64,000 bases of DNA from an uncultured Flavobacteriaceae bacterium (GTDB lineage Bacteria; Bacteroidota; Bacteroidia; Flavobacteriales; Flavobacteriaceae): positions 146,492 through 210,491 of the forward strand of contig CANMSI010000006.1 in NCBI GenBank assembly GCA_947500575.1, written 5' to 3'. Below the pieces are notes generated by a model. That model was not told where the DNA came from. It saw nothing but the letters and a program-made list of their open reading frames with translations, and ran no database searches. The translations under genes were made by a program, and so were the position numbers. The stretch's first letter is position 1. Every line of letters starts with the position of its first letter. Below, in pieces: positions 1 through 9,583 of this stretch.

Positions 1-81
1 TGGAGCAGGTATAAAAGTTATGTTCAGATGGTTGCAGGCGAGGAAGAGAGTTATAGAACCGATATTTACGGAGAAAAATAA
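1..81 (+). CDS. rsgA: Ribosome small subunit-dependent GTPase A, C-terminal end (partial)
   Basis: This is the last 26 codons and stop of a gene that begins before the window. The visible tail includes WSRYKSYVQM and ends YRTDIYGEK. It resembles the C-terminal helix of flavobacterial RsgA, the circularly permuted GTPase that helps mature the 30S subunit. The stop codon is directly followed by the ATG of dtd, so the two genes are probably co-transcribed. The name rests on this short tail and on the known rsgA-dtd neighbourhood; the GTPase motifs are outside the window. Confidence 0.6.
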   Translation, partial: WSRYKSYVQMVAGEEESYRTDIYGEK

Positions 82-534
82 ATGAGGGCAGTAATTCAGA
101 GGGTCATAGAGGCAAGTGTTGTTATTGATGGAACCTTGTTTTCAGAAATAAAAAATGGCGTACTTATTCTCTTGGGAGTGGAAGATTTAGATACTCATGA
201 AGATATCGTATGGCTATCTCGAAAAATTGCAAATCTTCGAATCTTTAATGACAAAGAAGGTGTTATGAATACTTCGCTAATAGATGTCGGCGGAAATGCT
301 TTGGTGGTGAGTCAGTTTACTTTACACGCCTCCATAAAAAAAGGCAATAGACCCTCATATATAAAGGCGGCTAAGCCCAAAACTGCAATTCCACTATACG
401 AGAGGTTTGTAGCACAATTAGAAAAAGATATTGGAAGTAAAGTAAGGACAGGTGTATTTGGTGCTGATATGAAAATACAGCTTGTAAATGATGGCCCCGT
501 TACCATACTTATAGATACAAAGAACAAAGAATAA
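82..534 (+). CDS. dtd: D-aminoacyl-tRNA deacylase (D-Tyr-tRNA deacylase)
   Basis: The 150-residue protein has the normal family length. DTD hydrolyses D-amino acids from mischarged tRNA, and glycine from tRNA-Ala, in the cytoplasm. The family motifs are in order: the start MRAVIQRV, SQFTLHA in the middle (substrate pocket), and the C-terminal stretch FGADMKIQLVNDGPVTI, which holds the Gly-cisPro motif that gives chiral proofreading. The ATG follows the rsgA stop with no gap, which suggests translational coupling. Nothing unusual was seen. Confidence 0.95.
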   Translation: MRAVIQRVIEASVVIDGTLFSEIKNGVLILLGVEDLDTHEDIVWLSRKIANLRIFNDKEGVMNTSLIDVGGNALVVSQFTLHASIKKGNRPSYIKAAKPKTAIPLYERFVAQLEKDIGSKVRTGVFGADMKIQLVNDGPVTILIDTKNKE

Positions 535-620
535 TCGCTTTTAGTCGATTTTTTGTTCAGAAAAGTAAGAAAATTATCTTTTTTGGTTTTTATTTGCAAT
601 AACCAAGCAAACCATTAACC

Positions 621-2519
621 ATGCGCACATTACTGCTATTCTGCGTGTTCCTCTCTTTTTCTTTTTTGAGCGGGCAAGAGACAAATTACCAAGCCAATAC
701 AATTGATAAAGTACTAACGGACAATGCCAATGCTGTTGTGTTTTTGGATGATACTGCTATTTCTTTGATTTCTAAGGAGAAAATGTTGGTGTCCAAAAAG
801 CGTGTTGTAGCTGTTTTAAAGTCGGCCGGTCAGGGAATCATAAATCCATATGCCTATTATGATCCAATGACAAAGCTAAAACAGCTAGAGGCAATTGTTT
901 ATGATGCTAACGGAAATCAAATAAAGAAAATAAAGAAAAAGGATTTTAAAGATGTGAGCGCAGTGGATGGCGGAACTTTGTATAGTGATTCCAGAATAAA
1001 ATATTTTGAATATGTGCCTACGGCATATCCTTATACTATTTCGTTTTCGTATAGTTTTGAAACTGCAAACACTGCTTTTTTACCTAAGTGGTCCCCAGTG
1101 GATGAATACAAAGTGAGTACGCAGAAAAGTTCTTATACTTTTTCTTTCCCAGAAGGAATGGAGATTCGTAAAAAAGAAAAGAATTTTGAAGGCTATCCTA
1201 TAACCAACTTTTCCAAAGGAAATACGCTTCACTATCAGATGGATAATATGCCCGCTACTCGCTATGAAATGTTAAGTCCGTCTTTTTTCGAAATTGAACC
1301 TCAATTATTAGTGAGCTTGAACAACTTTCATTTAGAAGGTTTAGACGGGCAAGGCAGTGACTGGGTGTCTTTTGGTAAATGGAGATATAAAAGTATGATA
1401 CAGGAAAGGGATAAATTGCCTCCTACAACGGTTTCAAAAATAAGTTCACTTGTTGAAGGTATTGAAGACCCGATAGAGAAAGTGAAAATTATTTACGAAT
1501 ATGTGCAAGACAATACTCGCTATATTAGCGTACAATTAGGAATAGGTGGTTGGATGCCTATTGCAGCCTCCGAAGTAGATGAAGTAAAATACGGAGACTG
1601 TAAAGGACTTACCAATTATACCAAAGCGCTTCTAAAATCTCAAGGGATAGAATCATACTATAGTGTGGTTTGGGCGGGTGCTTCGAAACGCAGTATGGAA
1701 ACTGATTTTGCTTCAATGCAAGGAAATCATGTTATTTTAAACGTGCCCAACGATGGAGGAGACGTTTGGCTAGAATGTACAAGCCAAGATGCTCCATTTG
1801 GTTTTATGGGCAGTTTTACCGACGATAGAGAAGTATTGGTACTTACTCCAAATGGTGGCACTCTTAAACATACAACGGCTTATCTAGATGAAGATAATAA
1901 GAAAAGTACCGCAGCTAGCTATCAACTAACATCTGAAGGAGTGCTTACAGCAGATGTGGCCGTTGTAAGTGAAGGAATACAATATGACAATCGTTCTTCA
2001 ATAGCGAGTCTTTCCGACAAGAGAAAGGATGCATACTACAAGGAGTATTGGAGCCATATGAATGGGGTAAAAATAAAAGAAATGAATTTCTTAAATAATA
2101 AGCAAGAGGTTCAGTTTGTAGAACATATAACCCTAGAAGTACCTAATTATGGTGATCAAGCAGGGAATGATATGCTTTTTAAAGTGAACCCTTTCGATAT
2201 TAACGACTTTGTACCAGATCGTTATAGAAATAGAAAACAACCTTTTGAAATTGCACGTGGGTATTTGCATGAAAATACCTATAAAGTGAAGTTGCCAGCA
2301 TCCTATACCGTTTCTGTCTTACCAGCACCTATAGTAGTGGAAAGTAAGTACGGTAGTTATGAAGTAAGCATAGAAAAAGAATCAGATACCCAATTGGTTT
2401 ATAAAAGAAAATTACTAATTAAAAAGGGAAGGTATCCAAAAGAAGAGTATAATGAATATCGAAACTTTAGACGAAAAGTAGCCAAAGGCGATAATCTTAA
2501 AATAGTACTAACCAAATAA
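621..2519 (+). CDS. Exported DUF3857 / transglutaminase-like protein with intact triad
   Basis: The 632-residue protein has a Sec signal peptide (about residues 1-18, ending LSGQ). An N-terminal DUF3857 beta domain precedes a transglutaminase core. A complete Cys-His-Asp triad can be placed: C327 in YGDCKGL, H370 in GNHVIL and D390 in SQDAPFG. A beta-rich C-terminal region follows. The natural substrate is unknown; related domains act as cysteine peptidases or amidases in the cell envelope. It is followed after 11 bp by a longer relative that lacks the Cys and His, so this copy is likely the catalytic member of the pair. Confidence 0.85.
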   Translation: MRTLLLFCVFLSFSFLSGQETNYQANTIDKVLTDNANAVVFLDDTAISLISKEKMLVSKKRVVAVLKSAGQGIINPYAYYDPMTKLKQLEAIVYDANGNQIKKIKKKDFKDVSAVDGGTLYSDSRIKYFEYVPTAYPYTISFSYSFETANTAFLPKWSPVDEYKVSTQKSSYTFSFPEGMEIRKKEKNFEGYPITNFSKGNTLHYQMDNMPATRYEMLSPSFFEIEPQLLVSLNNFHLEGLDGQGSDWVSFGKWRYKSMIQERDKLPPTTVSKISSLVEGIEDPIEKVKIIYEYVQDNTRYISVQLGIGGWMPIAASEVDEVKYGDCKGLTNYTKALLKSQGIESYYSVVWAGASKRSMETDFASMQGNHVILNVPNDGGDVWLECTSQDAPFGFMGSFTDDREVLVLTPNGGTLKHTTAYLDEDNKKSTAASYQLTSEGVLTADVAVVSEGIQYDNRSSIASLSDKRKDAYYKEYWSHMNGVKIKEMNFLNNKQEVQFVEHITLEVPNYGDQAGNDMLFKVNPFDINDFVPDRYRNRKQPFEIARGYLHENTYKVKLPASYTVSVLPAPIVVESKYGSYEVSIEKESDTQLVYKRKLLIKKGRYPKEEYNEYRNFRRKVAKGDNLKIVLTK

Positions 2520-2530
2520 CCAAAATCGGC

Positions 2531-4477
2531 ATGAATTTAAAAACAAGAGCTCTCATTTTTGTGTGTTTTCTTTGTATTGGTATGCAAGCACAACAACTAA
2601 AGTTTGGAAAGGTTTCCAAGGAAGAACTAGAGGAAAAAGTATATGCTAAAGATTCCTCTGCGGTAGCAGCTTATTTATATAAGCATAGGAATTCATTTTA
2701 CCAATATTATTCAGGTAGTGGATTGCAGCTGATCACAGAAATACACGAGCGTATTAAAATTTATGATAAAGCTGGGTTGGATTATGCTACCAAAACTATT
2801 AGCCTATATAAAAGCGGGAGTACGGACGAGAAGTTTAGTAGTTTAAAAGCGATTACTTATAATTTGGAAAATGGAAAAATTTCCGAATCTAAATTAGGAA
2901 AAGATGGGATTTTTAAATCGGAATATTCCAAAAATATCAATCAAGTGAAGCTTACGCTGCCTAATGTAAAAGAAGGCGCTGTTTTAGAATACAAATACCG
3001 AGTGACTTCTCCTTTTGTGCAAAGCATTGATGAATTTGTATTGCAAGAGGAGATACCTATTAAACGACTAAATGCCTCCATGAGAATTTTGGAATATTTT
3101 AAGTTTAATCAGCGTCAAAAAGGCTTTTTTATGCTAAATCCAAAAGTTGAAAAAACAAGAGACAATCAATTAGGCATTGACGTAATAAAAACAGATTTTA
3201 ACTTATCGGATGTTCCCGCTATGAAACAAGAAAAATATGTTTCGAATATTGATAATTATAGATCGGCCGCAAAGTTTGAAATTGTTTCTTTAGAAATTCC
3301 TGGAAGCACATATGAAAATTTCTCTAAGACATGGGATGATGTTGTGGAAACCATTTATGATAACCCTTCTTTTGGGGGAGAACTTAAAAAGGGGAATTAT
3401 TTTGAAGATGATTTAAACACTGCATTAGAAGGGTCTACAAATGATGGGGAACGGATAGCTTCGACTATGAATTTTCTTAGAAAAAATGTGAAATGGAATT
3501 CGTCTAGAGGAGTGTATTGCGATGAGGGCGTAAAAAAAGCATTTAAAACTAAAACCGGGAATAGTGGTGATATGAATCTTATGCTTATTGCCATGTTAAA
3601 GCACGCTGGGATAGATGCCTACCCCGTACTTGTGAGTACTAGAGACAATGGTATTCCTCTATTTCCTACCTTACAAGGATTTAATTATGTGGTGGTAGCT
3701 GCTAAGATAGGAGATGGTTATGCTCTTATGGATGCAACGGATCCCTATAGCACTCCGAATGTGTTGCCTGTTAGGGCTTTAAATTGGTATGGCAGATTAA
3801 TATCTGATACCGGGAAATCTATATCCATAGATTTAATGCCCAAGCAGAAATCTGCAGAAGTGAATATGATGAATGTAACCATTAATGATGATGGCTCAAT
3901 AAACGGTAAGTTCAGACAGCAATATACCAATCATAACGCTTTGTATTTTAGACAGAAATACAACCGAACCACAGAAGAAAGCTTTTTAGAAGAGCTGGAA
4001 AAAGAGAATAGTGATATAGAAATATCTAATTATCAATTGAAAAATAACGAAAATATAGGAAAACCGATCGTGCAATCCTATGAATTTTACAAGGAAGATA
4101 TGATCGATGTGGTAGGTGGTAAATTATATTTTTCACCCTTCTTTCATATAGTTACTTCTGAGAATCCGTTTAAATTGGAAAAGCGCGAATATCCGGTAGA
4201 CTTTGGATATCCCTGGATGGATAAGTTTACCATTAATGTGAAGGTTCCAGCAGGGTATAAGATAGAATCTATACCAGAGCCAATGGCATTGATGTTGCCA
4301 GAAGGGATGGGATCCTTTAAATACAATATTTCAGAAAATAAAGGAAATATTAGTATAAATGCAGCCGTGAGCATAAACTCAGCAATTATTGCACCTATGC
4401 AATACGATGCGTTGAAAGAATTTTACCGACAAATGGTGGAAAAAGAAACAGAAAAGGTAGTTTTATCCAAAATCTAG
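2531..4477 (+). CDS. Exported DUF3857-type protein with degenerate transglutaminase core
   Basis: The 648-residue protein has a signal peptide ending near residue 20 (GMQAQQ). Its domain order matches the preceding gene: DUF3857-like N-terminus, transglutaminase fold, and a beta-rich C-terminus. At the active site the expected Cys is S345 (TGNSGDMNLML) and the expected His is N385 (GFNYVVV). Only the Asp (D401 in MDATDPY) remains. It is therefore probably not a transglutaminase-type enzyme and may bind a polymer or partner protein. It lies 11 bp after its presumably active relative and 4 bp before the MazG-like gene, in one operon. Confidence 0.8.
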   Translation: MNLKTRALIFVCFLCIGMQAQQLKFGKVSKEELEEKVYAKDSSAVAAYLYKHRNSFYQYYSGSGLQLITEIHERIKIYDKAGLDYATKTISLYKSGSTDEKFSSLKAITYNLENGKISESKLGKDGIFKSEYSKNINQVKLTLPNVKEGAVLEYKYRVTSPFVQSIDEFVLQEEIPIKRLNASMRILEYFKFNQRQKGFFMLNPKVEKTRDNQLGIDVIKTDFNLSDVPAMKQEKYVSNIDNYRSAAKFEIVSLEIPGSTYENFSKTWDDVVETIYDNPSFGGELKKGNYFEDDLNTALEGSTNDGERIASTMNFLRKNVKWNSSRGVYCDEGVKKAFKTKTGNSGDMNLMLIAMLKHAGIDAYPVLVSTRDNGIPLFPTLQGFNYVVVAAKIGDGYALMDATDPYSTPNVLPVRALNWYGRLISDTGKSISIDLMPKQKSAEVNMMNVTINDDGSINGKFRQQYTNHNALYFRQKYNRTTEESFLEELEKENSDIEISNYQLKNNENIGKPIVQSYEFYKEDMIDVVGGKLYFSPFFHIVTSENPFKLEKREYPVDFGYPWMDKFTINVKVPAGYKIESIPEPMALMLPEGMGSFKYNISENKGNISINAAVSINSAIIAPMQYDALKEFYRQMVEKETEKVVLSKI

Positions 4478-4481
4478 GAGG

Positions 4482-4808
4482 ATGAACATACAAAATGCGC
4501 AAAGTGCCGTTGATGAATGGATAAAAAATCATGGTGTTCGTTATTTTAATGAGCTCACCAATATGGCCCAGTTAACCGAAGAAGTAGGGGAGGTTGCCCG
4601 TATTATAGCTCGTAGGTATGGAGAGCAAAGTGAAAAGGAATCAGATAAAGAAAAAGATTTAGGAGAGGAGTTGGCAGATGTATTGTTTGTGGTACTCTGT
4701 TTAGCAAATCAGACGGGGATTAATCTGCAAGAGGCATTTGATAAGAAATTGGATCTAAAAGCAAAGCGAGATCACGATAGACATCATCAGAATAAAAAGC
4801 TTAAATAG
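4482..4808 (+). CDS. MazG-like nucleotide pyrophosphohydrolase
   Basis: The 108-residue all-alpha protein belongs to the MazG/dUTPase-like NTP pyrophosphohydrolase superfamily. It shows the paired acidic metal-binding motifs: LTEEVGEVAR near residue 30, and LGEELADVLFVV near residue 65 (ExxE...ExxD). Such enzymes split noncanonical NTPs to NMP and PPi. A GAGG sequence lies directly before the ATG, 4 bp after the previous stop. The exact substrate cannot be read from the sequence. The C-terminal tail is basic and His-rich. Confidence 0.85.
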   Translation: MNIQNAQSAVDEWIKNHGVRYFNELTNMAQLTEEVGEVARIIARRYGEQSEKESDKEKDLGEELADVLFVVLCLANQTGINLQEAFDKKLDLKAKRDHDRHHQNKKLK

Positions 4809-4811
4809 TCG

Positions 4812-4819
4812 TATATTTG
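4812..4819 (+). promoter_or_regulatory. Possible -7 element upstream of aroA
   Basis: TATATTTG matches the Bacteroidota -7 consensus TAnnTTTG. It lies about 55 bp upstream of the aroA start. No TTG is seen at the expected -33 distance, so this is a weak call. Confidence 0.35.
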
Positions 4820-4874
4820 TGGCTTAATTTTTTTTGAATGGTCCTTATTTTAGGACACCTTTACACTTTAGAAA

Positions 4875-6104
4875 TTGAAACTACGACTATCTTCACCTCC
4901 TACCAAAGTTTTAGAATCTAGTATTAAAATAACAGGCTCTAAAAGTGAGTCAAATAGACTGTTGCTTCTGCAGGCGTTATACCCGGCGATTTCTATTAAA
5001 AATCTTTCTAATTCAGACGATGCGCAAGTAATGAAGAAGGGATTGTCTATCAACCATGGAACGGTAGATATTCATCATGCGGGAACGGCTATGCGATTTT
5101 TAACAGCCTATTTTGCTACCCAAGAGGGGAAAGAAGTGACTCTGACTGGGTCGCAACGGATGACTGAGCGTCCCATAAAAGTGCTAGTAGAGGCATTAAG
5201 ATCTTTAGAAGCAGACATACACTATGAGCAAAAAGAAGGATATCCTCCAATTGCGATCAAAGGGAAAGTGTTAAGCAAGAATGAAGTGAGCTTACCAGCG
5301 AATATAAGCAGCCAGTATATCTCTGCTTTGCTTATGATTGCACCGCGTCTAAAGGAAGGGTTGAAAATGACTCTTATTGGAAAGATTACTTCAGTACCCT
5401 ATATCAAAATGACGTTAGCGCTCTTGGAACAGATAGGAGTCAGAACTTCTTTTGAGAAGAATGTAATTCAAGTACAGCCTCTAGTCCATACCGAAGAGAA
5501 AAGTATGGTGGTGGAGTCTGATTGGAGTTCTGCATCTTATTTTTATAGTATTGTAGCTTTAAGCGATGTTGGAACTCAGGTTGCGCTAAGCGCTTATAAA
5601 GAAAACAGCCTTCAAGGAGATAGCATTTTGGCAGAAATATATACAGCTTTTGGCGTTACAACTACTTTTAAAGAGCATCAGATTGTACTTCAAAAAGAAC
5701 AACTCCATACGACAACGCTTTTTGAATATGATCTGAGTAATGCACCAGATATTGCTCAGACCATTGCCGTTAGTTGTTTTGGATTGGGAATTGGATGTCA
5801 TCTTACAGGATTACATACCCTTAAAATTAAAGAGACAGACCGTTTAGAAGCATTGAAAACCGAACTCACTAAATTGGGGGCATCTATAAAAGTAAGTGGT
5901 ATATCACTTACTTTGCAGGCTTCTCACGAGTTTTTAGCCGAGGTTGGAATAGATACATATAATGATCATAGAATGGCAATGGCTTTTGCTCCTTTGGCCA
6001 TGAAAACACCCCTTATTGTGAATGACGCCGGAGTGGTTTCTAAGTCATATCCGGATTTTTGGAATGATCTTAAAAGTCTAAAATTTCAGATCAACACAAT
6101 TTAA
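4875..6104 (+). CDS. aroA: 3-phosphoshikimate 1-carboxyvinyltransferase (EPSP synthase)
   Basis: The 409-residue cytoplasmic enzyme joins shikimate-3-phosphate and PEP to make EPSP, the sixth step of chorismate synthesis. Recognisable motifs are GSKSESNR near the N-terminus, the [10 protein letters not shown] loop near residue 66 (the family usually has GNAGTAMR), [33 protein letters not shown] and [12 protein letters not shown]. The start is TTG at 4875; the next residues KLRLSSP fit the family N-terminus and no ATG is better placed. The two residues before AGTAMR (HH for GN) are a small departure close to the PEP-binding loop. Confidence 0.93.
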   Translation: MKLRLSSPPTKVLESSIKITGSKSESNRLLLLQALYPAISIKNLSNSDDAQVMKKGLSINHGTVDIHHAGTAMRFLTAYFATQEGKEVTLTGSQRMTERPIKVLVEALRSLEADIHYEQKEGYPPIAIKGKVLSKNEVSLPANISSQYISALLMIAPRLKEGLKMTLIGKITSVPYIKMTLALLEQIGVRTSFEKNVIQVQPLVHTEEKSMVVESDWSSASYFYSIVALSDVGTQVALSAYKENSLQGDSILAEIYTAFGVTTTFKEHQIVLQKEQLHTTTLFEYDLSNAPDIAQTIAVSCFGLGIGCHLTGLHTLKIKETDRLEALKTELTKLGASIKVSGISLTLQASHEFLAEVGIDTYNDHRMAMAFAPLAMKTPLIVNDAGVVSKSYPDFWNDLKSLKFQINTI

Positions 6105-6116
6105 TAGCTCTTTTAC

Positions 6117-6148
6117 TTGACATCCCCTATATCAGGGTTGTATATTTG
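6117..6148 (+). promoter_or_regulatory. Bacteroidota-type promoter of queA
   Basis: A TTG at 6117-6119 (-33) and TATATTTG at 6141-6148 (-7) are separated by 21 bp. This matches the flavobacterial TTG-N17-23-TAnnTTTG pattern. It lies 36 bp upstream of the preferred queA ATG at 6185. It also argues against the longer reading frame that opens at 6146, inside the -7 element. Confidence 0.7.
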
Positions 6149-6184
6149 CTGCCGCAAAAATTAGTTAAAAAACACACCTTATCT

Positions 6185-7234
6185 ATGAAATTATCACACT
6201 TCAATTTTGAACTTCCAAGTGAATTATTAGCTGAATACCCTGCAGAAAATAGGGATGAATCTAAGCTTATGGTTATTCACAGAGAGACTGGAAAAATAGA
6301 ACATAAGATGTTTAAAGATCTTATTGACTATTTTGAAGAGGACGATGTGATGGTGTTAAACAATACCAAAGTATTTCCAGCGCGTCTTTATGGAAATAAG
6401 GAAAAAACGGGAGCTCGTATTGAAGTTTTCTTGTTGAGAGAATTGAACGAAGAACAACGTCTTTGGGATGTTTTGGTAGATCCAGCTAGAAAAATAAGAA
6501 TTGGCAACAAACTGTATTTTGGCGAAGATGAAAACCTTGTCGCTGAGGTAATAGATAATACCACTTCTAGAGGACGTACTTTACGTTTCTTATACGATGG
6601 ATCCTATACTGATTTTAGAAGAAAGTTAAGAGAACTTGGAGAAACGCCCTTGCCAAAGTATATAAAGCGTTCTGTAGAAACATCGGATGAAGAGCGTTAT
6701 CAAACCATATATGCAAAACACGAAGGAGCCGTTGCCGCCCCTACTGCAGGTCTTCACTTTTCCAAACACCTATTAAAGAGATTGGAAATAAAAGGGGTAG
6801 ATTTTGCAGAGCTTACATTGCATGTAGGTTTAGGAACTTTTAATCCAGTAGAGGTAGAAGACCTTTCCAAACATAAAATGGATAGTGAGGAATTGGTGAT
6901 TGATGAAAAAGCAACAGATATTGTAAACAATGCAAAGAAAGAAAAGCGTAGAATATGTGCAGTTGGAACTACTGCAATGCGTGGTTTAGAAAGTGCAGTA
7001 TCTTCGGAGCATACCTTAAATACCTTTGATGGTTGGACCAACAAATTTGTTTTTCCTCCTTATGAATTTAGTATTGCAAATTGTATGGTCACTAATTTTC
7101 ATTTGCCAAAGTCAACACTTTTAATGATGGTGTCGGCATTCATGGGGCACGATCTTATGAAAAAGGCTTATAAAGAAGCTATTTTGGAAGGATATAAGTT
7201 CTATTCTTATGGAGATGCCATGTTAATTATCTAA
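6185..7234 (+). CDS. queA: S-adenosylmethionine:tRNA ribosyltransferase-isomerase
   Basis: QueA transfers and isomerises the ribosyl group of SAM onto preQ1 in tRNA, giving epoxyqueuosine (queuosine pathway). The 349-residue length fits the family. Motifs include the N-terminal [54 protein letters not shown] and [16 protein letters not shown]. The frame is open from 6146, but ATG 6185 gives the family N-terminus MKLSHFNF and lies downstream of the promoter. A hairpin terminator follows. Confidence 0.94.
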   Translation: MKLSHFNFELPSELLAEYPAENRDESKLMVIHRETGKIEHKMFKDLIDYFEEDDVMVLNNTKVFPARLYGNKEKTGARIEVFLLRELNEEQRLWDVLVDPARKIRIGNKLYFGEDENLVAEVIDNTTSRGRTLRFLYDGSYTDFRRKLRELGETPLPKYIKRSVETSDEERYQTIYAKHEGAVAAPTAGLHFSKHLLKRLEIKGVDFAELTLHVGLGTFNPVEVEDLSKHKMDSEELVIDEKATDIVNNAKKEKRRICAVGTTAMRGLESAVSSEHTLNTFDGWTNKFVFPPYEFSIANCMVTNFHLPKSTLLMMVSAFMGHDLMKKAYKEAILEGYKFYSYGDAMLII

Positions 7235-7262
7235 AATAAGATTTTCATTAAATAAAATAGAG

Positions 7263-7307
7263 TCCCGTCTGTTTCCACTATATAGGATTGCAAGACGGGA
7301 TTTTTTA
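7263..7307 (+). terminator. Rho-independent terminator after queA
   Basis: Inverted arms TCCCGTCT (7263-7270) and AGACGGGA (7293-7300) are followed by TTTTTTA. The loop is 22 nt. It ends the queA transcript, and the rlmN promoter starts inside its loop. Confidence 0.75.
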
Positions 7308-7319
7308 TAGCTACCTTTG
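7288..7319 (+). promoter_or_regulatory. Promoter of rlmN overlapping the queA terminator
   Basis: A TTG at 7288-7290 and TACCTTTG at 7312-7319 are 21 bp apart, the same spacing as the queA promoter. Transcription would start within a few bases of the GTG at 7324, so the mRNA may be leaderless. Confidence 0.55.
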
Positions 7320-7323
7320 AACT

Positions 7324-8367
7324 GTGGACTCAATAAAAAAGAAAGATATACGCAAGTTGAGCAAAGAAGATTTGCGCAATTTTTTTGTTGCCCAAGGAGA
7401 CAAAGCTTTTCGTGGCAATCAGGTATATGAGTGGCTGTGGCAGAAAGGCGCGCATAGTTTTAATGCCATGACCAATATTTCCAAAGAAACACGCTTTCTT
7501 TTAGATACTTATTTTGTGATTAACCATATTGCGGTAGATCAAATGCAACGCAGTTCTGATGGTACCATAAAAAATGCAGTGCGTTTGCATGATGGACTCA
7601 TAGTAGAATCAGTATTAATTCCTACGAAGTCTAGAACAACAGCCTGTGTGTCGAGCCAGGTGGGATGTAGCTTGGATTGCAAATTTTGCGCTACTTCTCG
7701 CTTAAAACGAATGCGAAACCTAAACCCCGATGAGATTTATGATCAGGTAATAGCCATTGATAAGGAGAGTCGTTTGTATTTTGATCGCCCTTTGAGTAAT
7801 ATTGTTTTCATGGGGATGGGAGAACCTTTAATGAACTATAACAACGTTCTAAAAGCAATTGATAAAATTACTTCCTCGGAAGGACTAAAAATGTCTCCCA
7901 AACGAATTACGGTTTCTACCTCTGGAGTGCCTAAGATGATTAGAAAGATGGCAGATGAAGAAGTGAAATTCAAATTAGCAGTTTCTTTACATTCCGCTAT
8001 AGATGAAATACGCACCTCCATAATGCCGTTCAATGCTACTTTTCCCTTAGCAGATTTAAGAGAGGCATTGCAATATTGGTATCAGAAAACCAAAAGTAGA
8101 ATCACCTATGAATATGTTGTTTGGAAAGGAATAAATGACACTCAAACAGATGTAAATGCTTTGATAGATTTTTGCAAGTTTGCACCTTCTAAAGTGAATC
8201 TAATAGAATACAATCCAATAGATGATGGAACCTTTCAGCAGGCCTCAGATGCTGCCATTAATATGTATGTAAAAGGACTAGAACGCAAGGGAATCACGGT
8301 TACGGTAAGAAGATCTCGCGGAAAAGATATAGACGCTGCTTGCGGACAATTAGCGAATAAGTCGTAA
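7324..8367 (+). CDS. rlmN: 23S rRNA (adenine-2503-C2) / tRNA A37 methyltransferase
   Basis: The 347-residue radical-SAM enzyme methylates A2503 of 23S rRNA and A37 of some tRNAs. The 4Fe-4S ligands are in GCSLDCKFCAT (CxxxCxxC, near residues 114-122). The SAM-binding GMGEPLMN motif follows. A Cys near the C-terminus (DAACGQL) matches the catalytic resolving Cys. The GTG start gives the usual flavobacterial N-terminus with KKDIRKLSKEDLRNFF. The predicted promoter lies directly before this GTG. No ATG with a comparable N-terminus exists. Confidence 0.94.
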   Translation: MDSIKKKDIRKLSKEDLRNFFVAQGDKAFRGNQVYEWLWQKGAHSFNAMTNISKETRFLLDTYFVINHIAVDQMQRSSDGTIKNAVRLHDGLIVESVLIPTKSRTTACVSSQVGCSLDCKFCATSRLKRMRNLNPDEIYDQVIAIDKESRLYFDRPLSNIVFMGMGEPLMNYNNVLKAIDKITSSEGLKMSPKRITVSTSGVPKMIRKMADEEVKFKLAVSLHSAIDEIRTSIMPFNATFPLADLREALQYWYQKTKSRITYEYVVWKGINDTQTDVNALIDFCKFAPSKVNLIEYNPIDDGTFQQASDAAINMYVKGLERKGITVTVRRSRGKDIDAACGQLANKS

Positions 8368-8490
8368 GGAGTGGTTTTTTGCTTTTATGAAGCTTTCATT
8401 GAAAGGCTTTATTCCCCTTGTTATTTTCATTAAATTTACCATCCAGATTAATCCGTGCCGATAACTATCGGGGATAGGAAATTGGTAGAT

Positions 8491-9468
8491 GTGAAAGTCG
8501 TAGCTCAAATAAAAGAACCGGTAGAAAAGGAAATGGAACTTTTTGAAAAAAAGTTCCATGACTCCATGTCCTCAAAAGTAGCCCTGCTCAATAGAATTAC
8601 CCACTACATCGTAAACCGAAAGGGCAAGCAAATGCGTCCTATGTTTATTTTCTTGGTAGCAAAATTGCTCAATGACGGAGAAGTGAATGAGCGAACTTAT
8701 AGAGGAGCTGCTATTATTGAGTTAACGCATACGGCTAGTTTGGTCCATGACGATATTGTAGACGAGAGTAGTAAAAGAAGAGGTTTCTTTTCTATAAATG
8801 CCCTTTGGAAAAATAAGATTGCTGTTTTGGTAGGGGATTATCTATTTGCGAAAGGCTTATTACTTCCATTAGAGCATGACGATTTTGATTTACTTAAGAT
8901 TTTTTCAAATGCAGTACGAGAAATGAGCGAAGGGGAGTTACTGCAGATGGAAAAAGCAAGACGTTTGGATATCACAGAGGAGGTATACTATGATGTGATT
9001 AGACAAAAAACAGCAACCCTGATTGCCGCTTGCTGCAGCATTGGTGCCTGTGCAGTAAAACCTAATACGGATCATGTAGAAGTCTTTAGAAAGTTTGGAG
9101 AATTAATTGGAATGGCCTTTCAAATCAAAGATGATCTATTTGACTATGGAGAAGCGAAAATTGGAAAACCTACGGGGATTGATATTAAAGAACAAAAAAT
9201 GACACTGCCACTTATTTATGTGTTGAATAATTGTGCTACAGATGAACGCAAATGGCTCATAAACTCTATAAAGAATCACAATAAGAATAAAAAAAGAGTA
9301 AAGGAGGTAATCCATTTTGTAAAGGAAAAAGGAGGACTTAGCTATGCAGAGGGTAAAATGAATGCATTTAAAACGGAAGCACTTGCTCTTTTGGAAGCGT
9401 ATCCAGATTCGGACTATAAGAGTTCTCTTGAACTAATGGTGAACTATGTAGTAGATCGAAAAAAATGA
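8491..9468 (+). CDS. Polyprenyl (octaprenyl/heptaprenyl-type) diphosphate synthase
   Basis: The trans-isoprenyl diphosphate synthase has both Asp-rich motifs: VHDDIVDES (first DDxxD) and QIKDDLFDY (second DDxxD). GKQMRPMF precedes them. It extends allylic diphosphates with IPP, most likely for the menaquinone side chain. The frame opens at GTG 8455. GTG 8491 is preferred because it gives the family-like start VKVVAQIKEPVEKEMELFEKKF, 325 residues, with an AGGAAA upstream. The product chain length cannot be deduced safely. Confidence 0.9.
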   Translation: MKVVAQIKEPVEKEMELFEKKFHDSMSSKVALLNRITHYIVNRKGKQMRPMFIFLVAKLLNDGEVNERTYRGAAIIELTHTASLVHDDIVDESSKRRGFFSINALWKNKIAVLVGDYLFAKGLLLPLEHDDFDLLKIFSNAVREMSEGELLQMEKARRLDITEEVYYDVIRQKTATLIAACCSIGACAVKPNTDHVEVFRKFGELIGMAFQIKDDLFDYGEAKIGKPTGIDIKEQKMTLPLIYVLNNCATDERKWLINSIKNHNKNKKRVKEVIHFVKEKGGLSYAEGKMNAFKTEALALLEAYPDSDYKSSLELMVNYVVDRKK

Positions 9469-9583
9469 TTTTTAAATAGCTGACTGTCAGTAATTTTTAA
9501 ATTTTTTCAAAAAAAATATACCCTCTAGGCAACTAATTTTAATAGAGTGTCGTCTTTATACATAGAAGCCAATATCAAAACAC

